Positions 49,105-61,129 of a stretch of 64,000 nucleotides of DNA are shown here, one piece after another. The position numbers and the translations under genes are program-made. Every line of letters starts with the position of its first letter. The stretch's first letter is position 1. Source of the stretch: Salinicola endophyticus (GTDB taxonomy: Bacteria > Pseudomonadota > Gammaproteobacteria > Pseudomonadales > Halomonadaceae); NCBI RefSeq assembly GCF_003206575.1, contig NZ_PZJO01000004.1, positions 61,934-125,933 of the forward strand. Reading direction: 5' to 3'. The notes under the pieces were generated by a model that saw only the letters and a program-made list of their open reading frames with translations, was not told the DNA's origin and did not search any database.

Positions 49105-50700
49105 ATGACCACCTCTCAAGCCCCCCGCCAGGCAGCCCAGGACGCAACCTCCCCCCAGGCACATGTCGACCTCTCCGTGGCCGCGCTGGTCGAATCTGCC
49201 CTGGTGCGCGGCGAGGGGGTGCTGGCCGCCAACGGCGCCCTGGTCGTGGAGACCGGCGCGCGCACGGGGCGTTCGACCCTTGATCGCTTCATCGTCGACG
49301 AGCCCTCGACCTCGTCGATGATCGAGTGGGGGGCGGTCAACCGTCCGATCGGGGGTGAGGTGTTCGACGCCCTGTGGGGGCGGGTCGACGCGTATCTGGC
49401 CGCGCGCGAGCGTTTCGTCTCGTCGCTGCATGTCGGCGCCGATCCGCAGCACTACCTGCCGGTACGCGTGGTGACCGAACTGGCGTGGCAATCTCTCTAC
49501 TGCCGCAACCTGTTCGTGCGCCCCGAGAGCGACGTGGCCGAGACCCACGCGGCGGACAAGCCGGAGTGGACGCTGATGAGTGCCCCCGGCTTCGTCTGCG
49601 AACCGGGCCGTGACGGCACCCGCTCCGAAGCCACGGTGATGATCAACTTTGCCCAGCGCAAGGTGCTGGTGGCGGGCATGCGCTATGCTGGCGAGATGAA
49701 GAAGGCGATGTTCTCGGTCCAGAACTTCCTGCTGCCGGCACAGGACGTGCTGCCGATGCACTGCAGCGCCAACGTCGGTGAAGATGGCGAGACCACGCTG
49801 TTCTTCGGACTCTCCGGCACCGGCAAGACGACCCTCTCCGCCGACCCCGAGCGCTATCTGATCGGTGACGACGAGCACGGCTGGGGCGAGGGCACGGTGT
49901 TCAACTTCGAAGGTGGCTGCTACGCCAAGACCATCGATCTGTCGCGTCAGAACGAGCCGATCATCTGGGATGCGATCCGTTTCGGCAGTGTGCTCGAGAA
50001 CGTCAAGCTGGATGCGGCGCGGGTCCCCGATTACGCCGATGTCAGCCTGACCCAGAACGGGCGTGCCGCCTATCCGCTGGAGTTCGTTGACAAGCGGGTG
50101 CTGGCCAACCGCGCCGGCGAGCCCAGCGCCATCGTCTTCCTGACCTGCGACATGAGCGGCGTGCTGCCGCCGGTGTCGCTGCTCTCCAAGGAAGCCGCTG
50201 CCTACCACTTCCTCTCCGGCTACACGGCCAAGGTCGGTTCCACCGAGATGGGCTCCACCAGCCAGCTCGAAGCGACCTTCTCCACCTGCTTCGGCGCGCC
50301 GTTCTTCCCGCGCCCGGCGCATGAGTACGCCGAACTGCTGATCAAGCGCATCGAGGCCTTCGGCTCGCACGTCTATCTGGTCAACACCGGTTGGAGCGGC
50401 GGTGCCTACGGTCAGGGCGGCAGTCGCTTCAGCATTCCCACCACCCGGGCGGTGATCGGGGCGATCCAGAGCGGTGCACTGCGCGATGTCGAGACGCGCC
50501 ACATCGAGGGTCTCAACCTCGAGGTACCGGTGGCGGTGGCCGGCGTCGACGCCAAGCTGCTCGATCCCCGCGAGGCGTGGTCCGATACGGCGGCCTACCA
50601 GGCCCAGATGAATGCGCTGATCGACAAGTTCACCCGCAACTTCGACAAGTTCGATGGCGTCGATCCGATGATCGTGGCGGCCGGGCCGCAAGCCCTGTGA
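49105..50700 (+). CDS. pckA: Phosphoenolpyruvate carboxykinase (ATP)
   Basis: Converts oxaloacetate and ATP to PEP, the first committed step of gluconeogenesis. 531 residues with the kinase loop [13 protein letters not shown] at about 235-247, RSPKDK-region equivalent [19 protein letters not shown], and FVRPES. Hydrophilic N-terminus of 15 residues starting [11 protein letters not shown]. The ATG at 49105 gives the expected length (E. coli PckA 540), but no strong ribosome binding site is visible there, so an upstream start (open to 49000) cannot be fully excluded. It lies behind hslR-hslO, as in Pseudomonas. Confidence 0.95.
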   Translation: MTTSQAPRQAAQDATSPQAHVDLSVAALVESALVRGEGVLAANGALVVETGARTGRSTLDRFIVDEPSTSSMIEWGAVNRPIGGEVFDALWGRVDAYLAARERFVSSLHVGADPQHYLPVRVVTELAWQSLYCRNLFVRPESDVAETHAADKPEWTLMSAPGFVCEPGRDGTRSEATVMINFAQRKVLVAGMRYAGEMKKAMFSVQNFLLPAQDVLPMHCSANVGEDGETTLFFGLSGTGKTTLSADPERYLIGDDEHGWGEGTVFNFEGGCYAKTIDLSRQNEPIIWDAIRFGSVLENVKLDAARVPDYADVSLTQNGRAAYPLEFVDKRVLANRAGEPSAIVFLTCDMSGVLPPVSLLSKEAAAYHFLSGYTAKVGSTEMGSTSQLEATFSTCFGAPFFPRPAHEYAELLIKRIEAFGSHVYLVNTGWSGGAYGQGGSRFSIPTTRAVIGAIQSGALRDVETRHIEGLNLEVPVAVAGVDAKLLDPREAWSDTAAYQAQMNALIDKFTRNFDKFDGVDPMIVAAGPQAL

Positions 50701-50740
50701 GACTTCGCCGGCCGCGCCCGCGGTCGGCTGTCGACGTATA

Positions 50741-50768
50741 GAAGGGGATGGCCATGGCCATCCCCTTC
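50741..50768 (+). terminator. Perfect 28-bp palindrome after pckA
   Basis: GAAGGGGATGGCCA and its exact complement meet without a spacer, 40 bases after the stop. As RNA it would form a stable hairpin with a small loop. The T tract is only TTC, so termination or mRNA protection are both possible. Confidence 0.55.
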
Positions 50769-50914
50769 GCATTGCTGGCCATTCCCTGGCGCGGGTGGCC
50801 ATCTCCGGGGCGCCGGAGGCTGGCGCGCATCGGTCCGTGCACGGCGGCGCGCAGTAGGAGCCGCCGGCGGCTGTGTGCTACCTTGGCGCGATCTTTTCAG
50901 CCGTGATGTGATTC

Positions 50915-53265
<2,351 letters not shown>

Positions 53266-53269
<4 letters not shown>

Positions 53270-53358
53270 CGAAGTCGTTGGCATAGGATTAGGCGAGCTT
53301 CGGGCGCTGCGCAACGCAGCCATGCGCGCGCGCAGACCGTTATGCAGTGTTTCGTTAG
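53266..53358. mobile_element. MITE-like element, family A copy 2 (about 93 bp, internally deleted)
   Basis: The right part (53281-53358) aligns over 75 bp with the right half of the copy at 39691-39767, sharing TTAGGCGAGCTT, CGCAAC and TTATGCAGTG. The ends CTGACGAAG and CTAACGAAA (complement of the right end) form weak terminal repeats. Hairpin GCTGCG-CAA-CGCAGC at 53306-53320 corresponds to the internal hairpin of copy 1 with compensatory substitutions. The TGA of tex sits in the left end. Confidence 0.6.
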
Positions 53359-53480
53359 CCTTGAAAGCGCTATCGCCGACTCCATAATGGGGTTTTGCTC
53401 GCGACGTATCGCTGCCGGCGGCCTTTGATGGCCGCCGGCAGCGGTGCACGGACAACGGGAGAGGCGTCTCTCCCCATCGG

Positions 53481-55109
53481 ATGAAGGTGTTGCGCGTGTC
53501 TGATCAACTCGCCACGAACGTCGACCGGCTGATGACGCCGGCACGCAAAGGATTGCTTGGTCGTCTGCGGCGAGGCATCGAGAAAGAGGGGCTGCGGGTC
53601 GATGGCGAAGGCCGTATCGTGCCCACGCCGCACCCCTACGCGCTGGGCTCCAAGCTGACCCATCCGCATATCACCACCGACTATTCGGAAGCGCTGCTCG
53701 AGTACATCACCCCGGTCTACTGCCGGCCGGCGGATGCGCTGGCGTTTCTCGGCGACCTGCTGCGCTTCAGCTATCGCCACCTGGGCGAGGAGTGGGTCTG
53801 GCCGGCGAGCATGCCGTCGCGCCTGGCGGGCAACGAGAGCATTCCGATCGCCGACTACGGCACCTCCAACGTCGGCACCATGAAGCACGTCTATCGCAAG
53901 GGGCTGGATCTGCGCTACGGCCGCATCATGCAGTCGATCGCCGGGATCCACTACAACGTCTCGCTGCCGGAGGACATCTGGCCGCTGCTGCAGTCACTGG
54001 AGGGGCGCGAGGCGGAGTCGCCCAAGGGGTATCGCTCGGCGCGCTACTTCGACCTGATCCGCAACTTCCGCCGCAACAGCTGGCTGCTGCTCTATCTGTT
54101 CGGCGCCTCGCCGGCGCTGGACCGCAGTTTCCTCGGCGCCGCCGGACTGGATGGGCGCTGCGACAAGCTGAAGCCCTGGCAGGGGGACGGCGAGACGCTC
54201 TACGCACCCTATGCCACCAGCCTGCGCATGTCCGATCTGGGTTACCAGAACAAGGTGCAGTCGCAGCTCAAGATCTGCTTCAACTCGCTCTCCAACTATG
54301 TCGGTACGCTGCGCCACGCGATCTCAACCGAGTGGCCGGACTACCAGCGAATGGGGGTCGAGGAGGGCGGTGAGTGGCACCAGCTGAGCGCCAGCATCCT
54401 GCAGATCGAGAACGAGTACTACAGCGATATTCGCCCCAAGCGGGTGGCGCGTCACGACGAGACGCCGACCCAGGCGCTGGAAGCGCGCGGGGTGGAGTAC
54501 ATCGAGGTGCGCTGTCTCGATCTCAACCCCTTCCTGCCGCTGGGCATCGACGAGCCGCAGATGCGCTTCATCGATACCTTCCTGCTCTGGTGTCTGCTCT
54601 CCGAGAGCCCGTGGATCCCCGATGAGGAGTGCGACCGGCTCGACGACAATCGTCGCCTGGTGGTCGAACGCGGCCGCGACCCGGCGCTGCGACTGCAGGT
54701 AGGTGAGCGCCAGGTAGCGCTGGCCGAGCGGGGTCACGAGATCATCGCCGGGATGCGTCAGGTCGCAACGCTGCTCGATGCCATCGAAGGGTCGGACCTG
54801 CACCTGGCCGCGGTCGATTCGCTGGCGACCCGGCTCGACGACCCCGAGTCGACCCCCTCGGCGCGTATGCTGCGCGAACTGCAGGCACACGGCGGTGAGT
54901 GGGCCGACTTCATGACCGATCTGGCACGGCGTCAGGCCGAAGCGTGGCGCACGACGCCGATGGACGCAGCAAGGGCATCGCTGTTCGACGAGCTGGTAGA
55001 GACCTCCCATCAGCAGCAGCACGACATCGAAGCCGAGGACCAGGTCTCGTTCGCCCAGTTCATCGCCGATTATTTCGCCCGCGCACGGGAACCGCGCCCG
55101 GCGGCGTGA
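53481..55109 (+). CDS. gshA: Glutamate-cysteine ligase
   Basis: First enzyme of glutathione synthesis, ATP-dependent. 542 residues of the gammaproteobacterial GshA type: GIEKEGLRVDGEGRIVPTPH with the metal-binding Glu, ITTDYSEALLEYITP, SMPSRLAGNESIPIADYGTSN, AGIHYNVSLP and YIEVRCLDLNPFLPLGID. The ATG at 53481 is used. A GGGAGA-N6-TCTCCC hairpin just before it (about 53459-53476) covers the best ribosome binding site, and an in-frame GTG at 53499 is a second possible start. It is followed by dsbB at 70 bp. Confidence 0.94.
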   Translation: MKVLRVSDQLATNVDRLMTPARKGLLGRLRRGIEKEGLRVDGEGRIVPTPHPYALGSKLTHPHITTDYSEALLEYITPVYCRPADALAFLGDLLRFSYRHLGEEWVWPASMPSRLAGNESIPIADYGTSNVGTMKHVYRKGLDLRYGRIMQSIAGIHYNVSLPEDIWPLLQSLEGREAESPKGYRSARYFDLIRNFRRNSWLLLYLFGASPALDRSFLGAAGLDGRCDKLKPWQGDGETLYAPYATSLRMSDLGYQNKVQSQLKICFNSLSNYVGTLRHAISTEWPDYQRMGVEEGGEWHQLSASILQIENEYYSDIRPKRVARHDETPTQALEARGVEYIEVRCLDLNPFLPLGIDEPQMRFIDTFLLWCLLSESPWIPDEECDRLDDNRRLVVERGRDPALRLQVGERQVALAERGHEIIAGMRQVATLLDAIEGSDLHLAAVDSLATRLDDPESTPSARMLRELQAHGGEWADFMTDLARRQAEAWRTTPMDAARASLFDELVETSHQQQHDIEAEDQVSFAQFIADYFARAREPRPAA

Positions 55110-55179
55110 GTCCATAAGGCCTGGCGCGCGCGTCGGGTGGCGTCGAGCGCGAGCAGGATGGATAAAGGACATCGAGACT

Positions 55180-55725
55180 ATGCAGATCAAGCAGTGGGCG
55201 GCGCAGGCGAGCGTGCGCCAGTGGTGTGGACTGGGCCTGGCGATGTGCTGCCTGATGATGGCGGTGGCGCTCTACCTGCAGTATGGCGTGGGCCTGGAGC
55301 CCTGCCCGCTGTGCATCTTTCAGCGCGTGGCGGTGATCATTGCCGGCTGTGTCTTTTTGGTGGGGCTCCTGCACAATCCGCGGCGCCGCGGCGGGCTCGT
55401 CTACGGCGTGCTGGCGCTGCTCGCGGCGGCTGGCGGCATCATCGTCGCCGGACGCCACGTATGGCTGCAGACGCTACCTCCGGATAGTGTGCCGAGCTGT
55501 GGACCTGGCTTAGACTACATGCTCGGCGCGCTGCCGCTGTGGGACGTGATGTCCCGCGTGCTCTCCGGTTCCGGCGAGTGTGCCGTGGTGGAAGGGTCGC
55601 TGTGGGGCGTGACCCTGCCGCAGTGGACCTTGCTGGGCTTTGCGATCATGGCGCTGGTACCGCTGGCACTGATCGTCACCCGGCTTCGGGGCAGCGCGGC
55701 GGCGCAACCGGCGGCCGCGGCCTGA
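55180..55725 (+). CDS. dsbB: Disulfide bond formation protein B
   Basis: 181-residue four-helix inner-membrane protein that reoxidises DsbA and passes electrons to quinone. First periplasmic pair CPLC at about 43-46 (LEPCPLCIFQRVAVI), second pair PSCG and GSGECA in the second loop. The family has Q and R beside CPLC for quinone binding, present here. AAGGA precedes the ATG. Confidence 0.94.
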   Translation: MQIKQWAAQASVRQWCGLGLAMCCLMMAVALYLQYGVGLEPCPLCIFQRVAVIIAGCVFLVGLLHNPRRRGGLVYGVLALLAAAGGIIVAGRHVWLQTLPPDSVPSCGPGLDYMLGALPLWDVMSRVLSGSGECAVVEGSLWGVTLPQWTLLGFAIMALVPLALIVTRLRGSAAAQPAAAA

Positions 55726-55815
55726 GCGTAGATTGCCACGGCCAGACGCGCCGATCATGCCAGGCGCTGATAGGGCCAACGGATATTCGTGAGACACCGC
55801 ACCAGGAGAGAACAC

Positions 55816-56328
55816 ATGCTGGAGCACTGCAAGACGGCACAGGAGCGCTGGGGTGGGGTCCATTCGCTGATCGATCGCTGGCTGGAGCAGCGCTACGACA
55901 TGCTGGTGACCCTGGTCGACCTGCGTGAGGTGTGCGAGAGCGACCTCGACGCGGTCACCAAGGCGCGCATCGATGCCTTCAGCGAGGCGCTGATGGACTA
56001 CATCAGCGCCGGCCACTTCGAGATCTACCCGCAGCTGCGCGAGGAGGCACGAGCCTTCGACGACCGCGAGGCGCTGGCGCTGGCCGATGACCTGCTGGAA
56101 CGGGTCGAGAGTTCGACCCAACTGGTTCTCGATTTCGACAACGATTACGCCACCCCCGCGCGCTGCCAGCACCATACCGCACGCCTGCCGGCGTGGCTGG
56201 AGCGTCTGGGGTCGGGGCTGGTGGAGCGTTTCGGCCTCGAGGATCAGCTGATCAGCCGGGTCCACGCGGTGCACGCGCCGGCCGCCGACAAGACAGGCCC
56301 ACGCCAGGCGCACCCCGTCTCCTCCTGA
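55816..56328 (+). CDS. rsd: Regulator of sigma D, Rsd/AlgQ family
   Basis: 170 residues. All-helical Rsd fold: MLEHCKTAQERWGGVHSLIDRWL, QRYDMLVTLVDL, FEIYPQLREEA and a Glu/Asp-rich middle. Members bind the housekeeping sigma factor, or act as AlgQ on alginate and siderophore genes in Pseudomonas. The frame upstream to 55789 adds nine residues, but AGGAGA precedes the ATG at 55816. The C-terminal 25 residues after VHAVHAP are poorly conserved. Confidence 0.85.
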   Translation: MLEHCKTAQERWGGVHSLIDRWLEQRYDMLVTLVDLREVCESDLDAVTKARIDAFSEALMDYISAGHFEIYPQLREEARAFDDREALALADDLLERVESSTQLVLDFDNDYATPARCQHHTARLPAWLERLGSGLVERFGLEDQLISRVHAVHAPAADKTGPRQAHPVSS

Positions 56329-56554
56329 GTCGCGCCACCGCCCTCGCAGCCTGCCACACGCCCGCGGCGTGTGGCGCCCCCGCTCGCGGGTCTCTGCCGG
56401 TGACGGGTTTTCACGGCCGTTTCTCTCCTCCGGCTCTCACCCCTCCGGCCCTCCCCCCCGGCGCACCGGCATCTCCTGCCGGCCCATGCTCTCCGATCCC
56501 ATACCGCTGACCAAAGCACGGACCGTGGTGCCGATGTGCGCCGGTTCGACGGTC

Positions 56555-57214
56555 TCAGCCGCGCAGCGTGATCACCCGCCAGCCATGCTCTTCGGCGAGG
56601 CGACGCAGGGCGTCGTCGGGGTCGACCGCGACCGGATTGGGGACCTTCTCGAGCAGAAAGCGATCATTGATCGAGTCGCTGTAGAACCAGGCATCATCCA
56701 GGGTCAGCGCGGGTTGGCTCTCCAGCCACTGTTCGAGCCGGGTCACCTTGCCCTCACGATAGCTGGGGACGCCGGCCACGCGGCCGGTGTAACGCTTGCC
56801 GTCGCGTTCGGGTTCGATCGCGATCAGGTCGTCGACGCCCAGGCGCTGGGCGATGGGGCCGGTGATGAAGCGGTTGGTGGCGGTGATGATCAGCAGATGG
56901 TCGCCGCGTTGCCGGTGCCAGGCGAGCAGCTCCTCGGCCTGCGGCAGTACATGGGGTTCGATCTTGCAGGCCATGAACTGCTGGTGCCAGGCGTTGAGCT
57001 GCTCCTCGCTGTGCCGGGTCAGCGGTTCGAGCGCCATCGCCAGGTAGGCCATGATATCGAGCTGGCCCGCTTGATAGTCCCGCAGGTACTGATCATTGGC
57101 CTGGCGGTAGGCGTCGCCGTCGACCGCGCCCTGTTCGATGAGGAACTCTCCCCAGGCGTGGTCGCTGTCGCAGCTGATCAAGGTGTTGTCGAGATCGAAA
57201 ATGGCCAGACTCAA
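56555..57214 (-). CDS. HAD-IB family phosphatase with TTG start
   Basis: 219-residue haloacid dehalogenase phosphatase. Motif I is LAIFDLDNTLISCDSD with nucleophile and acid/base Asp, motif II is IITATNRF, and motif III/IV is DAWFYSDSINDRFLL. HAD-IB enzymes of this size are phosphoserine-phosphatase-like; substrate unknown. No ATG or GTG lies in the right place: TTG at 57214 with GGGAG 6-10 bases upstream is the best start, because longer frames overlap rppH. It is divergent from rppH, as in Pseudomonas and Halomonas genomes. Confidence 0.82.
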   Translation of the reverse strand: MSLAIFDLDNTLISCDSDHAWGEFLIEQGAVDGDAYRQANDQYLRDYQAGQLDIMAYLAMALEPLTRHSEEQLNAWHQQFMACKIEPHVLPQAEELLAWHRQRGDHLLIITATNRFITGPIAQRLGVDDLIAIEPERDGKRYTGRVAGVPSYREGKVTRLEQWLESQPALTLDDAWFYSDSINDRFLLEKVPNPVAVDPDDALRRLAEEHGWRVITLRG

Positions 57215-57452
57215 GGTTGGCTCCCGGTAAGTCGCGATGGTATGGCGATGGAATGGCGGTCGGGTCGCGATGGCGACGCCGGGCAGTATCGCAAACTCCT
57301 CCGCGCTTGCCCATGCCGGGGCCGGGCGCCGGGGCACCGCTGGCGGTCGGTACCAGGACGGTGGCCAGGGCTTTTGCCCGGTAAGCTTATTGATGCGCTT
57401 TCTCGCTTTGTGGAAGAATGGTTTCAACGACAATTGAGTTAAGGTGAACTCC

Positions 57453-57947
57453 GTGATAGACGCCGATGGCTTTCGGCCGAACGTTGGCATCATCATTGCC
57501 AACTGTGACGGCCAACTGCTCTGGGCGCGTCGGGCGGGTCAGGAAGCGTGGCAATTTCCGCAAGGCGGTATCAAGGCCCATGAGTCACCGCAACAGGCAC
57601 TCTTCCGTGAGCTGGAGGAGGAGATTGGGTTGAAGTCCCATGATGTCGATGTGGTGGCCTGTACGCGAGGATGGCTACGTTACCGACTTCCACGGCGCAT
57701 GGTGCGAACGCACTCGAAACCGCTGTGCATCGGCCAGAAGCAGAAGTGGTTTCTGCTGAAGATCCGCTGCCATGACAGCCGAGTCTGCGTCGACAGCACG
57801 CCCAAACCGGAATTCGACGGCTGGCGCTGGGTCAGTTACTGGTATCCTCTGGGGCAGGTTGTCTCGTTCAAGCGCGAGGTCTACCGCCGTGCCCTGCGCG
57901 AACTGGCCCCGGACTTTCATCGTCTGGCGCTGGAGGAGGTGACCTGA
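57453..57947 (+). CDS. rppH: RNA pyrophosphohydrolase
   Basis: Removes pyrophosphate from the 5' end of mRNAs and starts RNase E decay. 164 residues from GTG 57453 ([20 protein letters not shown]), with Nudix box [20 protein letters not shown], then [23 protein letters not shown] and [27 protein letters not shown]. The GTG at 57453 has AAGGTG upstream and fits E. coli RppH; an in-frame GTG at 57444 is less likely. It is followed by ptsP at 143 bp, a classical pair. Confidence 0.95.
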   Translation: MIDADGFRPNVGIIIANCDGQLLWARRAGQEAWQFPQGGIKAHESPQQALFRELEEEIGLKSHDVDVVACTRGWLRYRLPRRMVRTHSKPLCIGQKQKWFLLKIRCHDSRVCVDSTPKPEFDGWRWVSYWYPLGQVVSFKREVYRRALRELAPDFHRLALEEVT

Positions 57948-58090
57948 AAGGTGAGGTGACCCAAACGGAGGTGACCTGAAAGGGTAACCCGCACCGGCGG
58001 GTCAGCCCGCGCGAACACCATGGCGGCCCGGCGCTAGCGGGCCGTCCCGATGCCACCACGAGGATCGCCTCGCAGACAAGAAAAAGGCCC

Positions 58091-60352
58091 ATGCTCGATA
58101 CCCTTCGCCGCATCGTTCAGGAAGTCAACGGCGCCCGCAGCCTGGATGCCGCGCTCGCCACCATGGTGCGGCGCATCCGCAAGGCGATGCGTACTGACGT
58201 CTGCTCGGTCTATCTGTTCGATCGTGAGCGCGAGCGGCTGGTGCTGATGGATACCATCGGCCTGCGCACCCAGGCGGTGGGCGTGGTGGCGTTGGGCTTG
58301 GGCGAGGGCCTGGTGGGGCTGGTGGGGCAGCGCGAAGAGCCGCTCAATCTCGAGGATGCCCCGGCGCACCCGCACTTTCGCTACTTCGCCGAGACCGGCG
58401 AGGAGCGCTTCTCCAGTTTCCTCGGGGTGCCGATCATCCACCAGCGCCGCATGCTCGGCGTGCTGGTGGTGCAGCAGCAGGAGAAACGTCGCTTCGACGA
58501 GGGTGACGAGGCCTTCCTGGTGACCATGGCGGCGCAGCTCGCCGGCGTGCTGGCGCATGCCCTGGTGTCCGGCGCGCTCAATCGCCGCGCCGAGCCCGAC
58601 GGCCAGGCGATGTTCTCCGGGGCACCGGGCTCGCCCGGCATGGCGATCGGCGAGATCGTGGTGATCGCCCCGCCGGCCGATCTCGACAGCGTCCCCGACC
58701 TGATTCCCACCGACCCCGAGGCCGAAGTCGCCCATCTGCAGGCGGCGATCGCCCATGTACGCGAGGAGATTCGCGAAGCCGGGGCGCGTCTGGCCAGCCG
58801 CATTTCGGCCCAGGAGCTGGCGCTGTTCGATGTCTATCAGCAGATGCTGGGCGACGCGGCGCTGGGTAACGAGGTCGAGAAGCGCATCCGCGAGGGGCAG
58901 TGGGCCCCGGGGGCGCTGGCCGACGTGGTCCGGCGCCATACCCAGTATCTGGAGCGGGTCGATGACGGCTACCTGCGCGAGCGCGCCGCCGATATCCGCG
59001 ATCTGGGCCGGCGGGTGCTCGCGCATCTGCAGGAGGGCAGCGAGCGGACCGCTTCCACCTACCCCGAGAACACCATACTGGTCGGCGACGAGATCAGCGC
59101 CGCGACCCTGGGCGAGGTGCCCAAGGATCGCCTGGCGGCGCTGGTCTCGGTGCGCGGTTCGAGCAACTCCCACGTGGCGATCCTGGCACGGGCGATGGGC
59201 ATCCCCACGGTACTGGGGATGGTCGATCTGCCGCTGCCGCGGATCAACGGCGCCAAGGCGATTCTCGACGGCCACCGCGGACGGCTCTTCGTGCGCCCGG
59301 ATCCGCAGCTGGCGCAGCGCTACGCGCGGCTGATCAAGGAGGAGCGGGCGCTCGCCGAAGTGCTCGAGCACGAGCAGCACCTGCCCAGTCAGACTCCGGA
59401 CGGCCACGCCATGCCGCTGATGGTCAATACCGGGCTCGCGGTGGATGCGGTGGCACAGCTCAAGTCGCGGGTCAGCGGGGTGGGGCTCTACCGCACCGAA
59501 GTGCCGTTCATGATGAACGAGCGCTTCCCCAGCGAGCAGGAGCAGACCCGTCTCTATCACGAGCAGTTGTCGAGCTTCGCGCCGCTGCCGGTGGTGATGC
59601 GCACCCTCGATATCGGCGGCGACAAGGATCTGCCCTATTTCCCGATCAACGAGGCCAACCCCTTCCTCGGCTGGCGCGGTATCCGGGTGACGCTGGATCA
59701 CCCGGAAGTGCTGATGGTGCAGCTACGCGCCATGCTGATGGCCTCGCGCGGGCTCGACAATCTGCGCATCCTGCTGCCGATGATCACCAGCGTCGATGAG
59801 GTGGACACGGCACTGCGCCTGCTGTCGCGGGCGCGTCAGGAGCTGGCCGAGGATGGGATCGAGGTGGCCTCGCCCAAGGTCGGGGCAATGATCGAGGTGC
59901 CGGCAACGCTCTATCAGCTCCCGGCTCTGGCCGAGCGGGTCGACTTCTTCTCCATCGGCAGCAACGATCTGACCCAGTATCTGCTGGCGGTGGACCGCAA
60001 CAATGCGCGTGTCGCCAGTCTCTACGACGCCTGCCATCCGGCGGTGCTCAATGCGCTGTCGCGGCTCGCCACGGAGAGTCAGGCCCTCGAGGTGCCGGCT
60101 TCGGTGTGCGGCGAGCTGGCGGGGGACCCCGCCGGGGCGCTGCTGCTGATGGGCATGGGCTTCGACGCGCTATCGATGAATGCGCCGAGCCTGCCGCGGG
60201 TGCGGGCGGCCATCCGTCGGGTCAGTCTCGACGATGCCAAGGCGCTGGTGCAGGAGACGCTGGGCCTGCCGACCACCGCGGCGGTGCGTGCGCATTTGCG
60301 TCAGCGGCTGTCGGACTGGCAGATCGCGCACCTGCTACCGCCCCAGGACTGA
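58091..60352 (+). CDS. ptsP: Phosphoenolpyruvate-protein phosphotransferase PtsP (EI-Ntr)
   Basis: Cytoplasmic enzyme I of the nitrogen PTS, passing phosphate from PEP to NPr. 753 residues: N-terminal GAF domain (about 18-160, MVRRIRKAMRTDVCSVYLFD), then the EI N-terminal domain with phospho-His361 in RGSSNSHVAILARAMGIPTV, then the PEP-binding TIM barrel with GGDKDLPYFPINEANPFLGWR and GSNDLTQYLLAVDRNN. The length matches PtsP of Pseudomonas and E. coli. It regulates potassium and stress responses in known systems. Confidence 0.96.
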   Translation: MLDTLRRIVQEVNGARSLDAALATMVRRIRKAMRTDVCSVYLFDRERERLVLMDTIGLRTQAVGVVALGLGEGLVGLVGQREEPLNLEDAPAHPHFRYFAETGEERFSSFLGVPIIHQRRMLGVLVVQQQEKRRFDEGDEAFLVTMAAQLAGVLAHALVSGALNRRAEPDGQAMFSGAPGSPGMAIGEIVVIAPPADLDSVPDLIPTDPEAEVAHLQAAIAHVREEIREAGARLASRISAQELALFDVYQQMLGDAALGNEVEKRIREGQWAPGALADVVRRHTQYLERVDDGYLRERAADIRDLGRRVLAHLQEGSERTASTYPENTILVGDEISAATLGEVPKDRLAALVSVRGSSNSHVAILARAMGIPTVLGMVDLPLPRINGAKAILDGHRGRLFVRPDPQLAQRYARLIKEERALAEVLEHEQHLPSQTPDGHAMPLMVNTGLAVDAVAQLKSRVSGVGLYRTEVPFMMNERFPSEQEQTRLYHEQLSSFAPLPVVMRTLDIGGDKDLPYFPINEANPFLGWRGIRVTLDHPEVLMVQLRAMLMASRGLDNLRILLPMITSVDEVDTALRLLSRARQELAEDGIEVASPKVGAMIEVPATLYQLPALAERVDFFSIGSNDLTQYLLAVDRNNARVASLYDACHPAVLNALSRLATESQALEVPASVCGELAGDPAGALLLMGMGFDALSMNAPSLPRVRAAIRRVSLDDAKALVQETLGLPTTAAVRAHLRQRLSDWQIAHLLPPQD

Positions 60353-60361
60353 GCTCTGGCG

Positions 60362-61129
60362 CTAAGCCGACGTCGACTCGTTCACGCGCTCTCCCCGCGG
60401 CACTCCCATGGCAGCGTAGCTACGCTCCGAAATCGTGATAGCGCCATGCGCCGCCGCGCTCACCAGCGTGGTAGCACGGGTACCGTACGCTTCCCCAACG
60501 ATGAAGATCGGCGACAGTCGGCGTTCGGTCGCCAAGCCGACGCCGGTGTCGGGCAGCTCGGTATCGGTGGCGGGGCGTTTGTCATTCATGGCCTGCCACA
60601 TCGAGGCTTGCCAGTCGCTGCCGTCGAGTGCCTGCCGCAGTGCCTTCCGCGCCCGCACCAGCTTGGGCCAGGGGGTGTTCAGCGCGGCGTTGGAGAGCCC
60701 ATGGAGGCCGGGTGCGACCTCGTCGAGGGTGGTCGCGTCGCGGCCATGGTGGATTACCCAGAGCCGCTCGCCCTGACACAGCAGCAGATTGAAGCCGGCA
60801 TAGCGCTGGGCGCCGGCGCTGGCCAGCGCCTGGAGCCAGCGTTGCGGCTCGATCGCCTGCAGGGCGGCGGTCACCAGATGTCCGCGGCTGGGCGCGTTCT
60901 CGGGTGTCGCCATGTGGCCATCGCGGACATTGGTCAGGGCGGCGAAGCGCCCACCGGGGGCGGCGGCCAGCCAGGTGCCGCCGCCCTCGAGATCGCGGCC
61001 ACCGAGCAGCGGTGCATCCTGCCAGTGATGCAGGGCGGCGCTGGGGCGGGCGTGGAACTCGTCGCGGTTGGCGGCGAGACGCAGCGGCTGGTCGCTATCC
61101 GGCTGCCAGTCGAAGACGATCAGACACAT
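60362..61129 (-). CDS. NRDE/TANGO2-family protein
   Basis: 255 residues with the family signature at the N-terminus: MCLIVFDWQPDSDQPLRLAANRDEFHARP, where Cys2 is positioned to be the N-terminal nucleophile after Met removal. It then has GGRDLEGGGTWLAA, RFAALTNVR and GERVNES near the end. TANGO2-domain proteins have no settled biochemical role. The ATG at 61129 with AGGAG upstream is preferred over the longer frame to 61279, which would hide the conserved Cys2 and run into a MITE-like element. It converges with ptsP at a 9-bp gap. Confidence 0.85.
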   Translation of the reverse strand: MCLIVFDWQPDSDQPLRLAANRDEFHARPSAALHHWQDAPLLGGRDLEGGGTWLAAAPGGRFAALTNVRDGHMATPENAPSRGHLVTAALQAIEPQRWLQALASAGAQRYAGFNLLLCQGERLWVIHHGRDATTLDEVAPGLHGLSNAALNTPWPKLVRARKALRQALDGSDWQASMWQAMNDKRPATDTELPDTGVGLATERRLSPIFIVGEAYGTRATTLVSAAAHGAITISERSYAAMGVPRGERVNESTSA

